From contig NC_135144.1 in assembly GCF_051014445.1 (NCBI RefSeq), positions 8,370,001-8,434,000 on the forward strand: a stretch of DNA of 64,000 nucleotides, given 5' to 3'. The position numbers and the translations under genes are program-made. The notes below the pieces were generated by a model. The model saw only the letters and a program-made list of their open reading frames with translations. It ran no database searches and was not told the origin of the DNA. This document shows positions 1-12,900 of the stretch, piece by piece; position 1 is the stretch's first letter; every line of letters begins with the position of its first letter. Source of the stretch: Colletes latitarsis. Its lineage: Eukaryota; Arthropoda; Insecta; Hymenoptera; Colletidae.

Positions 1-727
1 CTTAAAAATTCCTTTTTCATTTTTAGTATTTTTGTTTCGCGCCCAACAGAAAAGTTGTCTAATACTTTTTTGTAGGTACCCATGAGCTCTACTTCAGAAA
101 AAAGTTTCATTGAAATATATTCACAAATGTAGGAGTTCTGGCTGTTTGAAAATTGGACCATTTTTATGGGGTTTTTCTCATTTTGTGGTATCAAGGATCA
201 ACTTTTAGAATATTTTTGCAATTGCTACATATTCTACATTAAATTTCGCGTCGTTTGCTTTTTTAAACATTAAAATCGTCCAATCCGTTCAGAAGTTATG
301 ACGTTTTAAAGATTCGCATGAAATTTCGGGGTAATATTTCTAGCCAGAAATTATATTTTCGGTAAGGAATTTTTTTCTCGAAAATGCGTAGGATTTCGGG
401 CATATGTATAATGACAAAAAATGATTGTAATTGCCCACTGTAACTAAATATAATTTTTTTTGTATGATTTGAAATTTTTTAATTTCGTCTAAAAATTTCA
501 GTACCTACTCGAATTTTTTTCTCGAAAGTGAGTAGGATTTCAGGGGTATGTGTATTTACCAAAAATGATTATAATTGACCCCCGCAACTGAAAATAATTT
601 TTCCAGAATGATTTGAAATTTGTGAATTTAATTGTTAATAACTTTTTAACGAAGCCTCCATCAACAAATTGGTATTCTTGATTTCCGTCTTATTTTGGCC
701 TCTAGAATCCTCTAGGGGTTGGTCGAG
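1..727 (-). mobile_element. CAGGGTGTTCGG-family long-TIR element, copy 1 (cut by window edge)
   Basis: Non-autonomous repeat in inverse orientation to the 37 kb copy. It shows the family's internal unit (tacctacaaaaaagtat block in reverse near 75, then the 'cataacttctgaacggattgg' type block near 280-300). It ends in the family's right TIR, with the run from 'atcaacaaattggtattc' through 'cctctagaatc' near 661-710. The last part of the TIR is shortened: about 17 bp are missing after the 'ctagaatcc' block, the sequence resumes as 'aggggttggtcga', and it then joins the CTCF-like repeat instead of ending in ACCCTGTA. No transposase is visible. The left part lies outside the window. Confidence 0.85.
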
Positions 728-780
728 CGCTTGTGAGAGCGCGACCCCTCTGGTGGCGAACTTGGGAGGCGACGTCACAC
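724..780 (+). repeat. CTCF-motif-like dispersed repeat, copy 1
   Basis: A ~56 bp sequence of form 'gagcgcttgtgagagcg', then 'acccctctggtggcg', then 'gaggcgacgtcacac'. It recurs at 2397, 4669 and, inverted, at 28449. The central CCCTCTGGTGGCG (745-758) closely resembles the reverse complement of the vertebrate CTCF core (CCCCCTGGTGGC). It abuts the damaged end of the preceding TIR element. Repeat identity is seen directly; the CTCF link is inference. Confidence 0.7.
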
Positions 781-1398
781 CCAAAATACATTACGTAGCT
801 TTGAACGAGGAAAAATTTATTCTTTATAAAATATAAATTATGTCTAAATATAAATTGTTTACCTTTTTTTTAACTTTTATAACAATACAGTTTAGTATTT
901 AAATGCGACTACGATTGAAATCATCGTACATTAGTACAAAAGTGGATTTCGAGCAATGTAACTCACAAGATTGGGAATACATCTGGATTTAATGTCTTCA
1001 CAGAAAGCTAGGAATATTAATTGAATTCAGTTAACTATATTTTTCATTTTATTATGTCATTACGTCGGTTTTATCGTCGAGGAAACAAATCCCTGTCAAG
1101 AGTCGAATAAGGCAATAATAAATCACCTCTGCTTGTTTACGCGCAATTCTATTATTTAATCTTATCCGAAGAATGGCACGTAATTAGTGTGTCGATCGAG
1201 TCAATTCATTTCGTGTACACATTTTTTGTATTCCTGCACGAGGACAACTGTTCATGGTATCTTGAAGAGTTATTTCCTGCTGGGACGAATTATTTACTTA
1301 TCAATTGTCTGCTCGTTTATCTTCGATCGATGTAGAGTGGAGAGCACGTTATCTCTTGCGGACCAAAGCAACTTTGTTCGTTCTTTCCTGGCGCCATA
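781..1398. other. AT-rich sequence, no gene seen
   Basis: No coding, RNA or repeat signal that I can support. A 70-codon ORF at 1187-1399 has no recognisable motif and is probably chance. Confidence 0.6.
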
Positions 1399-1406
1399 GC
1401 GTAGAA

Positions 1407-2200
1407 CAGGGGTTCTCAAACTTCCTATTCGCGCGGACCTTCTCGATAAAGGAAAATTTTTAACGTACACCTTACAGCAGAATCGTATTATAAATATAAC
1501 TAAAGCCCTGTTTATTTACACTCGAAAAAGTTTGATTCAATTTATAATAGTTTTCTATTTTTTAACTTAAACTCTTGTACATTGCTTTGTACATTGTTTG
1601 ATATTAAACAAATTGTTACTTACTTGGTTTTCAGGTAAAACTATCTTATTACAAATAAGCAATCTAGTAAAACTTCTCTTACTACATTTTATTACTTTTC
1701 GAAGAAAGTTATTAATAATTCATTGAAATTATGCAAACAGTTATACACGCTTAATGAAATTTTCCATAAGAGTTCATTTCTACATTTAGATTCTAGTTCT
1801 GTATTTCTATCTCGATAAAACTAACGAAGAAAATATTTGTTCGCATAAATGTATAATACAAACGTATCAAAAGTTTTAACTTGTACCTTAACATCCTGTA
1901 ATTAGAGTTTTTAAATACATAACAAAAAATTAAAATATAATTCTACTTTAAAAAGCCCGTCAAAAATTTTCTTTTATTCTAGATATCTATTAGAAGATGA
2001 CGTTATAGAAATTAATATATTTTTTCAACGAATTAATATCTCTTTACAAAAAAACTCTAATTCTCAAAGTGTGAGTACGTATGTATGCAAATTTTCATAA
2101 TATTATTTTCAATAATGTTCAACAAGTTTTAGTGCTATGTCGTAAAACATTGTTGTATTTTTCTTCTGGCAGCTTGCACACTTTAGTTTGAGTAACTCTG
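1407..2200. mobile_element. hAT-like non-autonomous DNA transposon
   Basis: The left end reads CAGGGGTTCTCAAACTT (1407), the terminal form typical of many hAT elements (CAGnGGTTCTCAAAC). The right end, read in reverse from 2200, is CAGAGTTACTCAAACTA, matching at about 13 of 17 positions. The flanking 8-mers gcgtagaa (1399-1406) and gtgtagag (2201-2208) agree at 6 of 8 positions, as expected of an aged 8 bp hAT target duplication. The 790 bp interior is AT-rich with no transposase fragment, so this is a deletion derivative. Confidence 0.65.
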
Positions 2201-2396
2201 GTGTAGAGCGTGCAATGGCCTGGTAGATCTTGGAACGGTGATCTATCGATGTCGCTTACTAAGAATGACATCAGACAAACACTCTTCTTCGTAATTCGGT
2301 TCTCGTGTTACAAACATAACTTGATAAAACTTTTATTACGACCTAGATAGCTAGTGAATTCATCAGTAAAACAATACATACTAGGCTCTGTCTTAG

Positions 2397-2452
2397 CGAG
2401 CACTTGTGAGAAAGCTGCCCCTCTGGTGGCGAGTACAGGAAGCGTTGCTACA
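2397..2452 (+). repeat. CTCF-motif-like dispersed repeat, copy 2
   Basis: Same order of blocks as the copy at 724: gagcacttgtgagaaag, then gcccctctggtggcg, then gagtacaggaagcgttgc. The CTCF-like core spans about 2417-2431. Flanks differ from the other copies, so it is dispersed rather than part of one long duplication. Confidence 0.72.
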
Positions 2453-4668
2453 GAATAAACACTATAATGATAGTTTCAGGAATTCAATAAAATTAAAAAT
2501 ATGACTAACACACGTAACAAAGAATTTTTTGTATTTTCGTTTTATTCAAAATTGTTGATAATGTTTTGACTGGGAAAACTATTAACTTTTAGGATAATCG
2601 AAAATCCTGGTAACACTTGTTCCGGGGGATTATTCTTCTTCTTAATGCAATAAAATTCAGATGAAATCCTTTCGAACAAAAATTTTCTACCTCAGTAATT
2701 GTCTATCGATGTCCCTTCGCACTTTTATCGGTGCTTAGGCTGAAGAGTACTACAGCAAGCGATGCTTTAAAAGTACCTTTAATTACATTCAGCGCAGTCG
2801 CTTTATTTTCGAGTGAATGTAGATGGAAAACAGCCACAGTGAAACTAATGAAATTGATTCGCGCGACCCTTAAGAATCGACTTCGTAAAGAGTTCGGGTT
2901 CCTTCTCGATGGATGCTACATTTACCGCTCTTTTCAATTTGGTTTATTGTACGTTGAGAGAATAGCAGCTCTTCGGGTACGTCTAAGGAAAGGTAATTAT
3001 ATTTCTCCAGCTGTAAACGCCATTAGAAACTGGGAAACAAAAATAGTCTATAGAGTATAAATAGAGTTGTGAAAAAGGTAGTATTTGTTCAAACGTAAAT
3101 AAATACGAAGTAGTAATTTATCAATCAATAATCATAGACGAAATTTTGCACAAATATTTTTCATTCACTTTCGTAATTTTTAGAATAATATTCAGTTTCG
3201 AATATTATTTTTTTGATTATTTACAAGGAGATGTGTTGCCCGTATAACTTTATTTGTACTTAACCTGTGCATTCTAAATTACACGATAAAAATGAGAAAG
3301 TGATCATACGTAAAAGAATAAATATAGAATTTGAGTATTTTTGGTGCAAGCGTGCAATAGATTACGGCTTGCTTATCGGAATAATAAAGTGGAAATAATG
3401 AGTATGGCCAGACGCGCCAGGCAAAGTATCCTCCGCAAAAATTCAAATAGAATTGTTTCAGAAGTGAAACATTTTAAAAAATTTTATTGTCAATTCAATT
3501 AAAACTTAAATATCATTAATGTAAGTTGGATAAATTTTAGAGGTTGTATTATTTTTTATTTTGTTGTAGCTAGAATGATCTTGTTTCATCAATGTCCATT
3601 AAAATGCGTCATTGTAGAATGCTCTTCGAGTTTAAGTTAATCGTTTGACTAAGAATCTTCAATACCCATCTACTTCAGCCAGAATAAGGACGAAGTAGGC
3701 AAAGTTGACGGTTGAAAAAATAAACGGGGCTTAATTAAATTCCACGAATTGCTTTCGTGCCGCGAATATTCGGGTCGATGCGTCAGGTGACTTTGCAACC
3801 AAAGCCTACGGTGGGCATATATATATTTACTGGAAACCCTCTTAACATTTTGTGAACAACTAAATTCCCGTAAACCTGTCAAAAAGCCGCGAAGATTTAA
3901 TTGTGTTATTTCGACGTGCACGTTTACGCGGAAATACTAATTTAAGAACGGGAGCTTTCGTGTTTTACTGCGCGGTGCGCCTTCCGTTCTACAAACGAAT
4001 GAATGCAAAGCATTTTAAACTACTTTTGTGTATATTCTATTAGGTTCTTAATAAAGGTATTGTATGCAACCGTAATTCAATATTTCTGTGCATTTAAATG
4101 TTCGACTAGAATGAATTTATTTTACGCGACTGCTGATAAATTAGTTTCTTTGTGTTTGAGTTTGAAATTAATTTTGAAACACCTCGAAAATAAAGAATTT
4201 GAATCGTTGAATAGAAAATAGTGGAAATATGCATAATGTTTTAAACATGCAATTTTGTATAAAATTAGTAGAGAAATTGAAAGCACAAGAACATTGTTTA
4301 AAATCATCTTTGATATTTTTCATTGTTCCATATGAAGTTCTTTAGTGATGCAAAAATGATAAAAAAAAGTAAAAATATTTCGATTAATAATAATTAACAA
4401 TAGGAAACAAATAAAAATTAAATGCTTTATATTCCAAGAGAAACAAATTCTAAAATTGTTAATCGTTTTAATATAAAAACGGACGTTCTTCTATCGAGAA
4501 TCGAATCGAATTGTCCTTGACAACGATTTCTCTGTCTAAAAGAGTAAAAAATTAAATATTCATATTTGATATTTCGTAGAAAATAAAATTCTAAGTGTAC
4601 TGAATATTGAAAGAAAGAAATAATTTATAATAATAATAATATGATTTATAATAATTTTATAACAAAAT
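2453..4668. other. AT-rich sequence, no gene seen
   Basis: A 109-codon plus ORF (2731-3060) is the longest here. It has no recognisable domain, no upstream splice or promoter context and ordinary composition, so I do not call it a gene. There is a small TAA microsatellite near 4627. Confidence 0.55.
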
Positions 4669-4724
4669 GAGCACTTGCGAGAGAGCGATCCCTCTGGTGG
4701 CGAGTACGGAAAGTGTCGTCACAC
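4669..4724 (+). repeat. CTCF-motif-like dispersed repeat, copy 3
   Basis: Blocks gagcacttgcgagagagcga, tccctctggtggcg (4689-4702) and gtacggaaagtgtcgtcacac match copies 1 and 2 in order and spacing. This is the copy closest to the apparent consensus. Confidence 0.75.
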
Positions 4725-4944
4725 TGTGTAATTATTCGATTGACAACTTTCTTGCCTCGAAGAGGAATTAATTATGCGTAGGACAATTATTTAAAAATAA
4801 GAGTAAACGTAAAAATAGCCAATTGTGCTGTCATGAGAATATTCAAACACCCAAACAAATTAAACGTATTAAATAAAAGTAATAGTTTTTAAGTAACGAT
4901 TGATTTAGAATAGTTAGGCAGAAGCCATATATTAATGCAGAAAA

Positions 4945-5216
4945 TAATAAGGATAAACTCCAGTATGCAAAAGAATACATATAGAGCAAGATTGAGTGAT
5001 GGAATAATGTTATTTGTGCTAGTGACAGCAGACATAACATCTCCAGTATTGATTGACGAGGGAAAGTGTAGAGGAAGCGGAAAGAAGAAATAAATGCAAA
5101 ACACAGCCAACTGTAAATCACGGTGACGGATCTGTAATGATATAGGGTGTACTTCATGACGTAGGGAAATTGGAATTTGTAGATATTTTTGTCGAAGATA
5201 AACATTTCGATATTTT
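4945..5216 (+). pseudogene. Tc1-like transposase relic (catalytic core, degenerate)
   Basis: Read on the plus strand across several stops, this stretch aligns from memory with the DDE core of Tc1-like transposases. It gives KDKLQYAKEYI (family: LEFAKKHI), then WNNVICASDSR (family: W.NV.WSDESRF), then after further stops QPTVNHGDGSVMI, stop, GVLHDVGKLEFVDI, against the family's PTVKHGGGSVMVWGC..GVG.L..I. The first catalytic Asp lies in the SDS stretch. The second and third are not recognisable downstream. At least four in-frame stops and no TIRs show a long-dead insertion. A 120-codon ORF on the opposite strand over the same bases is its antisense shadow. The alignment is by eye only. Confidence 0.68.
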
Positions 5217-5965
5217 AAATTTCAGTTTTGTTAAATTACGATTCAAAGTCCAAAACACAAATTATTTAACAATTTTTGTTATCTCATTATACAAGTTTCC
5301 TCCAACTATCTCCTAAATGAAATTTACCAGAAACTGTAGGGATGAAACGGATCAAAAATTTTGAAAAGTTCCTATAAGTTAAAATAAAAGAAATAGTTGA
5401 AAAATATATTAATCTGTAATTAAAAACTATTATTAAAATTTTACAAGTTTAACCTTGTGCCTAAATATTTGCATGAGCTCAAAATTGACTATATCTGCTT
5501 TTTTCTCGCATTATTTAAATATACACATGTAATAAATAAAAAGCTTTTGTATTTTTTTTATTAGCCATTTAAAAGCGACTAAAGAATAGTTCATATCTGA
5601 TTAAACAATTTGGTATGCAGTAGGTAGAAGGGTTTTTGTATTATGGTCAACTAGAAACTGTACCGTAACAATTTATGTGTCTTTATTTAAGATAGTATAA
5701 TTATCAAAACTACTCCAATGTTCGTCTATTCTCATGTAGAACCACAGACGAAGTATACAAATACACCTTACAGCCAATGTATTTTTTTGGCCATTACCAT
5801 TTTTGTGTCTCACAAGATTATTACCAACAAGTTACAAAAATGAACACAAGAGGAAGTAAGATAGAAAATGAAATAACAAAAATTGAATTGTTTTTTAACG
5901 GTACGAAAGCTGTATGAACCAGAATTGGGTATTAATCAATTTTATTGGAAATATAAAATTCGATA
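5217..5965. other. AT-rich sequence, no gene seen
   Basis: Nothing supportable beyond the decayed tail of the Tc1 relic. No clear inverted repeats or coding frame. Confidence 0.5.
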
Positions 5966-7420
5966 AAGAATGTTTCAGGAGTATGTGTTTTCACGAAAAA
6001 TGATTGTAATTGACCCCCGCAACCGAAAGTGATTTTTCCAGAATGATTTGAAATTTTTTAATTTCGACGAAAAACTTGTTCACCTTCCTGAATTTTTTTC
6101 TCAAAAGTGCAAAGGATTTCAAAGGAATATGTATTCATCAAAAATGATTGTAATTGACCCTCGCAACCGAAAATAATTTTTTCAGAACGATTTGAAACTT
6201 TTCAATTTCGCCAAAAATTTAGGCACTAACCCCCTGTCGATTTTTCTTAAAAATTCGTTTTTCATTTTTAGTAATTTCGTTTGATGTCCTACAGAAAAGT
6301 TGTTTAATACTTTTTTATAGGTACTTATGGGCTCTACTTCGGAAAAAAGTTTCATTGAAATATATTCACTATTATAGGAGTTATGACTGTTTGAAAATTG
6401 AACCATATTTATGGGGTTTTTCTCATTTTGTGATGTCAAGGATCAACTTTTCGAATATTTTTATAATTGCTACATATTCTACACTAAAATACGCGGCGTT
6501 TGGCTTTTTGAACATTAAAATCGTCCAATCCGTTCAGAAGTTATGACGTTTTAAAGATTTGCATGAAAATTCGGGCAGACATTTCTGGTCAGAAATTAGA
6601 TTTTCTGTAAAGAATTTTTTTCTCGAAAATGGTTAGGATTTCGAGGGTATGTCTATTGACAAAAAATGATTGTAATTGGTCCCTGCAATCAAAAATAATT
6701 TTTTTAGAACGATTTGAAATTCTTTTTTTCGCCGAAAAAAGCACCCCTTGTCGATTTTTCTTAAAAATTCGTTTTTCATTTTTAGTAATTTTGTTTGACG
6801 CCCTACAGAAAAGTTGTCTAATACTTTTTTGTAGGTACCCATGAGCACTACTTCAGACGAAAATTTCATTGAAATATATTCACTATTGTAGGAGTTATGA
6901 CCGTTTGAAAATTGGACTACTTTTATGGTGTTTTTCGCATTTTATATAGTTAAGGAATAATTTCTCCAACATTCTTAGCATTTTTAAATAGTCTTCATCA
7001 AAATACGCGTTGTTTGTATTTTGAAACATTAAAATCTTCCAATCCGGTCATGAGTTATGATGTTTTGGACATACACGTGAAATTTCAGTAGAATATTCTG
7101 GTCAGATATTATATTTTCAGTAAAGAATTTTTTTCTCGAAAATGCGTAGGATTTCTACGGTATGCGTATTCATAAAAAATAATTGTAATTGATCCCTATA
7201 ACGAAAAATAATTTTTCCAGAATGATATGAAATTATTTAATTCACCCGAAAAATTTCTACACCTATTCCCTGTCGATTTTTCTTAAAAATTCGTTTTTTA
7301 TTTTTAATAAATTTGTTTGACGCTCTATTGAAATGTTCTTGAATACTTTTTTGTAGGTATCCATGAGCTCAAGTTCTTAAATAAATTACAATGGAATACA
7401 TTCGCTATTGTAGAAATCCT
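5966..7420 (-). mobile_element. CAGGGTGTTCGG-family element, copy 2 (three internal units, ends lost)
   Basis: Contains three tandem internal units in reverse orientation. The marker 'taggtacccatgagc' or variants falls near 6320, 6833 and 7355, a spacing of about 513-522 bp. Neither TIR terminus is present: the left side starts inside a unit ('ggagtatgtgttttcacg') and the right side fades out near 7420. Short ORFs on both strands are fragments of the unit and are broken differently in each copy. Confidence 0.8.
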
Positions 7421-8240
7421 TTAGAATCAACTACTTGTTCCTCAAATCCGTGAAGCTATAGGAAGCGCCAGATCTCATATACAAGATGGCTATGCATTAG
7501 TATGTGTAACTGGAGGGACAGTTTCCTTCGAGCACCGGTCTGCCGTCTGATAATACTGGATTGCCTTTTTCAATCCCTCCCATAGTCAACTCACATGTAT
7601 TTACGCACACACTACAGCTGTCTGCCTATCAATACTAATTCAGTGAATAGTTTCTCAACTGACCTCCATGCATGAGAAGAGAACGTTAAAATCACCTCCG
7701 ATGTTTCAGGTCGATATGGTACTTTGATTGGGCCACGAAAGTCCATGAGGTGTAAGGTGTACTCGTGTACCTAGTCTATGCTCTCTGTCTATGAGCTTGT
7801 ATCGAGAATAGCGTTTAAGTACTGACAGTTTGCAGTTGTTTTTGTAGCGCAGAGCCCAGCAAGAGTATGGTGATGTACTATAAATGTCATTCTGTGTCGG
7901 TGTCAGTTCGTCGAACAGCAATCACGACGATAATTTGAATTGACGCGGCGAGATATAATTGACATTCGGTCAGTCAGTCAGCGTGCATCCAGGCGAGATT
8001 GCGCCGATGCAATGTCAACTGCAATTACCAGGCTGGACGGTGACCTTGCACCTTAAAGACTCGTCTGCGGATCGTTTCTCCCCGCGTTTGAACGTTTTAT
8101 TGAGTCACCGCTCGATTGTTCTCGTTCTCCATTCTTTCCTCGTTTCGCATTTATATTCAAAACACTTCTTAAAAGTCCAAGTTGCCTACTGTCTGTTATA
8201 CGTACGGTGACTATCCGTCCATCTTTTCAAGTAACTGTCC
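7421..8240. other. GC-raised unique segment, possible promoter or regulatory region
   Basis: Base composition is clearly less AT-rich than the flanks, with many CpGs between about 7900 and 8100 and a small GTCA-rich run (ggtcagtcagtcagcg near 7967). ORFs are short (71-83 codons) and unrecognised. It may be a regulatory island or an untranslated exon. Confidence 0.35.
7879..7908 (+). promoter_or_regulatory. Candidate core promoter (TATAAA + TCAGTT initiator)
   Basis: TATAAA at 7879-7884 is followed by TCAGTT at 7903-7908, a good match to the arthropod initiator TCAGTY, with 26 bp from the first T to the initiator A. The pair lies in a CpG-raised island. No clear downstream donor was found, so this is weaker than the 23.3 kb promoter. 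Confidence 0.3.
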
Positions 8241-9336
8241 TTTGGATTTGTTTATTTCTTCGAAACTCAATTTTCCCTTTTTTCAAATAATTGTTCTATT
8301 TTGTCCTATTTTACGCTCAGGAACAGAACGAAGTTATTCTTTTCTGCATTCTTATTTTCTTCGATAACAACAAGTTTAGTCTTTTTTTTTTCATTTAATT
8401 TTTACTGTTGCATCAACCCATTAGGGTAATTGACAACCACAATGCCTTACAATCGTTGGATATAGAATTAGGTTAAATTAAATGACAAAACTTATACGCT
8501 TAACATAGAAATATAAGGTACTTAAATTGAATGAAATGAAGTGAAAAATAGAAGAAAAAGCATTATGATTAAATCATGAGCTTAATAATATAACAACACT
8601 ATTGGAGTTTAATTTTATAAAGAAAAGTCTGGGGTCATAATTATATAATTCAAAAAAATATTTAAAAACTTACGTAAAAACTGCTTGAAACATACTACTT
8701 ACCTTTCGAATATTGTTTTTCAAACACTTACAAAACTCTTTTATAAAGTATGAGAAAATCGTCGTACGGAACCGATGTCCCAACCTCTTGTAAACAACTT
8801 TTTATCACGAGTCATGCAGTTTATTGTTTTTAATTATTACGTTTGAACTTTATATAGAAATGTTAACGGATGATCGACATAAGCATGTTCTTTAGGTTAG
8901 TTGCTTCTAAACGAACGGAGAGTACAAGAGTTGCGTAATTAATAATATATGATTATTTTTCCACCTGTTGTTCACGCACTTCATTTGTATATCTTTATAT
9001 GTTCAATAAACTAATATTCTAATTGCTGCAAAGAAAACGTTTATACATAGTGCCAAAAATAAGATAGCAGCACCTACAATAACAATAGCATTGCATTTCT
9101 CAGGTCATTAGTCCTTGTTAATAGGATTTTAATAAGGTCGATTAATCAATCATAGTTAAAAGTGATTGATTGTGAGCTTTGTTTTGGTAAGACGATGTTA
9201 TCTTACCTACAAGTAAGTTTGAGAGATACATTGGTACGAGAATTTAAGGCAGGGGTCACTTTATGGGTACCAAAATGGACGACGAAACGCTATTGCTAGC
9301 GCTATTGCTACGAAATTTGAAATTTGAAATTAATTT
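8241..9336. other. AT-rich sequence, no gene seen
   Basis: No feature supported. A short repeated phrase, gctattgcta twice near 9287-9310, lies just before the TTAA MITE. Confidence 0.5.
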
Positions 9337-9512
9337 TTAACACTAGAACTACCGACAATTACGGTGTATTTATTTGTACCGAAGAAATTAAAACAATAAA
9401 TGTTAATTCACTTTCTTATAGAAGACTGCTGTAATTTTATAAAAATTCAGTAACAATTTTGATCAGAAATTACGAATTGGCTATTTTGATGAGTTCGATA
9501 GTTCAGAGTTAA
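9337..9512. mobile_element. TTAA-bounded MITE (piggyBac-like), copy 1
   Basis: Starts TTAA then CACTAGAACTACCGACAA (9337) and ends GATAGTTCAGAG then TTAA (9512), so imperfect TIRs are bounded by the TTAA tetranucleotide duplicated by piggyBac-type elements. The left half matches the element at 42152 (accgacaattacggtgta against accgacaattatggtgta). It is 176 bp, with no coding capacity. Confidence 0.72.
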
Positions 9513-9719
9513 AAATTGGTAAACAACGTTCGAAAGTTTCTCGATTGTATTGATTATTTCAGTAATTTTTAAATTGCTTCTGAGAATCAATTTATTCGAT
9601 TTAGTCCTTCCGTCTGGTTAATAATCACTTTACTAATTAGTGGTTCACGAAATAATGCTGAATTTCGATCGTTTACCGCTGTCCATGTTTTTTTGCAAGC
9701 TTTCGAGAAACGTTTGCTG

Positions 9720-9990
9720 TGATCGTGTCAGGTCAGAGGGAAAAGAGTACCAGTTGTCTGAATTCGTTTCTCCTCGTGTAGTATGAACTTCGAAAGAGCT
9801 TTCTCGTGTACTTCGATTTGTACCTGGTACACGGAGTTCTTCTGACGCGCACGTTTCGGTATTCTGCGAGGTGGCGCGCTGTTTTTAAACAGTGATATCA
9901 TTAAAAGTGATATGTTAACGGTAAACAATGTTGTAGACGGCGAGGCGGCGTGTTTGCACCGTCACGTCTAAAGATATATCGCGTTGCGAT
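9720..9990. promoter_or_regulatory. CpG-rich patch with insect CTCF-core motif
   Basis: An island of raised GC and CpG content in AT-rich surroundings. At 9869-9877 it contains AGGTGGCGC, identical to the core of the Drosophila CTCF motif, within gcgaggtggcgcgctg. A 66-codon minus ORF here is unrecognised. Regulatory or boundary function is inference. Confidence 0.4.
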
Positions 9991-12900
9991 TGCTATCATA
10001 CATATAAGTCGTAAAATTTTATTGCTCGTAAGAAACGGTGTACTATATTAAACCTTCGGGGACGGGGCACCTTCAAAGATGATTATCAGTCTGGATGAGA
10101 CGGTTTTGCAATTCTCAGCGCAAAAACTTACACGCACGCAGCGACTTTAAAAGTATTCCATCGCGTTTATAATTCATTCACTTTGTTCGAAAGGATTCAT
10201 TAATAATGGAATATCCGTATAATATTTTACATAATTTATGCATGTAGGTGATCTGCATATCGACGGATTATTCTTATTACATTCAGTGTGCAGATTCACA
10301 TTAATGAAGTGCAATTATACATGGAAATGAGTATAATTTTTGTCGATTTATATCCGTGAAACGTTAGGTAAACCTAACCTGGTATCTGAGTAAGTAATCG
10401 TCAATTTCATAACCGTGTTTCCGTCATCCTCCATTAGTTTTGCGATTAGAATATGTCGCTTCACTTCTACGTCCATTGTTTTGTTCTGATTGTATTGAAC
10501 CAACTGATTAAACTTTGGAAGCCTATTCTACTTGCATCGAACATGACAATGAGCCTTAGAATCGTATACGTTTGTATAAAATTATCATCTAAATTATTTA
10601 CGAGTTATTTAGTTATTTAAAAGGATAACAAAAAAACAATTTAGGCAAGAGTATTTTTGTAACAGACAAAAATTTATTTATTTTATTCCATTGCAAATGG
10701 AACGTACAGTTTTTTTTGTTACAGAATTTGAGGAGAGAATATTAAATCTCTATTCGAAAATTAATAACAGAAAAATGTTTTGTCTTCGACACGGATATAT
10801 TTATAATTTTAGAGATTTTCAGAGTAGAAAAAGTTTCTACTGAAATTACAAGTAAAAAATAATGGTATAAACAAGAAGAGAATAGAAAATTGAAATCTAA
10901 ATACAAAATATTCTATAAAATTATGTACAAATTGATGTGAGTTATATATATATAAAATATTTTATACTCAGATTAATATTATGTTTTATATTTAAGTGAG
11001 TTCAATATAAAAATGAAAAATTTTTAATTTTACAGCGTTAATAAAACCATAAAATTACATTTAAGATAAACAGAACTCTTCCAAATTTTTTTGGAGAGAA
11101 TTAAAATTTATGTAGATTAGAAAGTATGTAATTTATTTTTTAAATTAATAGTTTCTTTAGATGAAGATTGTAATTGTATTTGGATTTGGAAAATCATTGC
11201 AAATTCTTAACTATCTCAGTTCGCGAATTTCTTCAAAGTTTGTCGATAAGAACCGTTGTTCGAAAATGGAAGATTGCTGTCTCTTCTCTAAGAAACTGTA
11301 TCGAAGTTAAACATTTAGATAATCGATCGCCAGAAAAGATGTTCAGCAAAATGATCCAGCTCAATATCTCATACTTCCTTGAGAGAAAGAGCAGTTTTTA
11401 AACTATTTTTCTAAAGAATATTTGCAATTTACTATTTATATATTTATGTGATGTATATTTAATACACATAATTACAATATTAAATAAGGTAAGTATATTT
11501 ACATAAAGAAATTATATTTCTACGAAGATCGAAAGTGCTCCAAACTCATAATAAATATAGGGTTGCGGCATTAAGTCGATATTTGCAGTGATGTAGAATT
11601 TAGAAAATTATTCAGAGGCTTTCAATTAAATTTTTGATTTAATTATGGAAAGAAAGTACACGAAATTGAATCAGAGTTCGATGAGAATTGAAATAAAATT
11701 TAAATGCTTATAATTGACGTTTAACTAACAATTAGTGAAATAATTACGGAAATATTTGTCAATAATTATTAATTAGCATTTATGAATTAATATCGAGTAA
11801 TAGATGTCGAACGTCAAATTATAATCGACAGTGTCAGTTGATAATAAATTTCGTTCAATTTCAAATTCTCGTTTCAAATTGAATCATAGTTTTAAACAAA
11901 AAACTAGAGTACACCATGTACATAATTACTGACAGTTTGATGTATGATTACAAGATTAACAGTCCTTCGTCTTCCTCGTTCGTTCGCGACACGAGACTAA
12001 TACGATTGCAACGAATTGTCGTTTGACTGCGTTTCAATTTATAACTATGTATGAATTATTAATAACGCTGGGTATCTTTAACCAGCCGTGACAAAGCAAC
12101 GCGTGTTCGGTCACTTATTTAAATTACGATCAACGTGACTATTACCTGCTGTAAAATAATTACCACTCCCCCATTCTCTTGATAATCCGCGTTGGGAAAA
12201 CGATCGATCAATTTCTACGTAATTGGGATTTCGTCTTTAAATTAGTGAAATTTCTGAAAGAATGCATCCATTGTCTAAGAAAGTAATATAAAACGGCATT
12301 GATTAAACCCTTTTCATATCACGAATCAATCTATGGAAATTAATTTAATAAATCGTTATACAAATGTGTATTTTCTATATAGATATATAATTTTATTTAT
12401 TATTTCTGAATTATTTTTTTTATCTCTCTTTTTCCCCGCTTATCTTCATAATGCTCTGGTATCTTTATATTGAAAAAATTATATTTCGTATTATTCGACA
12501 TTTTCTGCGATTCCAAAGAATTTTATTAATTTTAACGACGGTAAAAAAAAAATCGAGAAATGAAACAAATTTGAGTAAAATGAAATGAACAAAGTTTCTT
12601 GAAATTAACTGCAAGAGTGGTATTAACTTTGAAATTATATAGTAAATATAGGAACACACTTTAATTATTATTTTGGAAGTATTTAATTACAATGTGATGA
12701 CGTTGATAAGATTGATTACATTGTTCAATAAATTTAAAAAATGTCTTGTGTCTTCATAAATTTTTAGGTACTAAATTTATCAGAAATCATTTATTTAGAA
12801 CGAATTCTAATTCTAATTCTAGTGCATCGGACAATTTACAATTTTACAATTATTTTGTAAAAGAGCAAATCATAAAACACATTTCTGCTACCAGAATCAA

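Noticed and set aside
4843..5205. 120-codon minus ORF, hydrophobic, could be read as a membrane protein
   Set aside because: The plus strand of the same bases translates to a degenerate Tc1-like transposase core, so this is an antisense shadow. Its hydrophobicity comes from A-rich sense codons.
10375..10381. aacctaacct as insect telomeric repeat (TTAGG)n
   Set aside because: Only two partial units, which is chance level.
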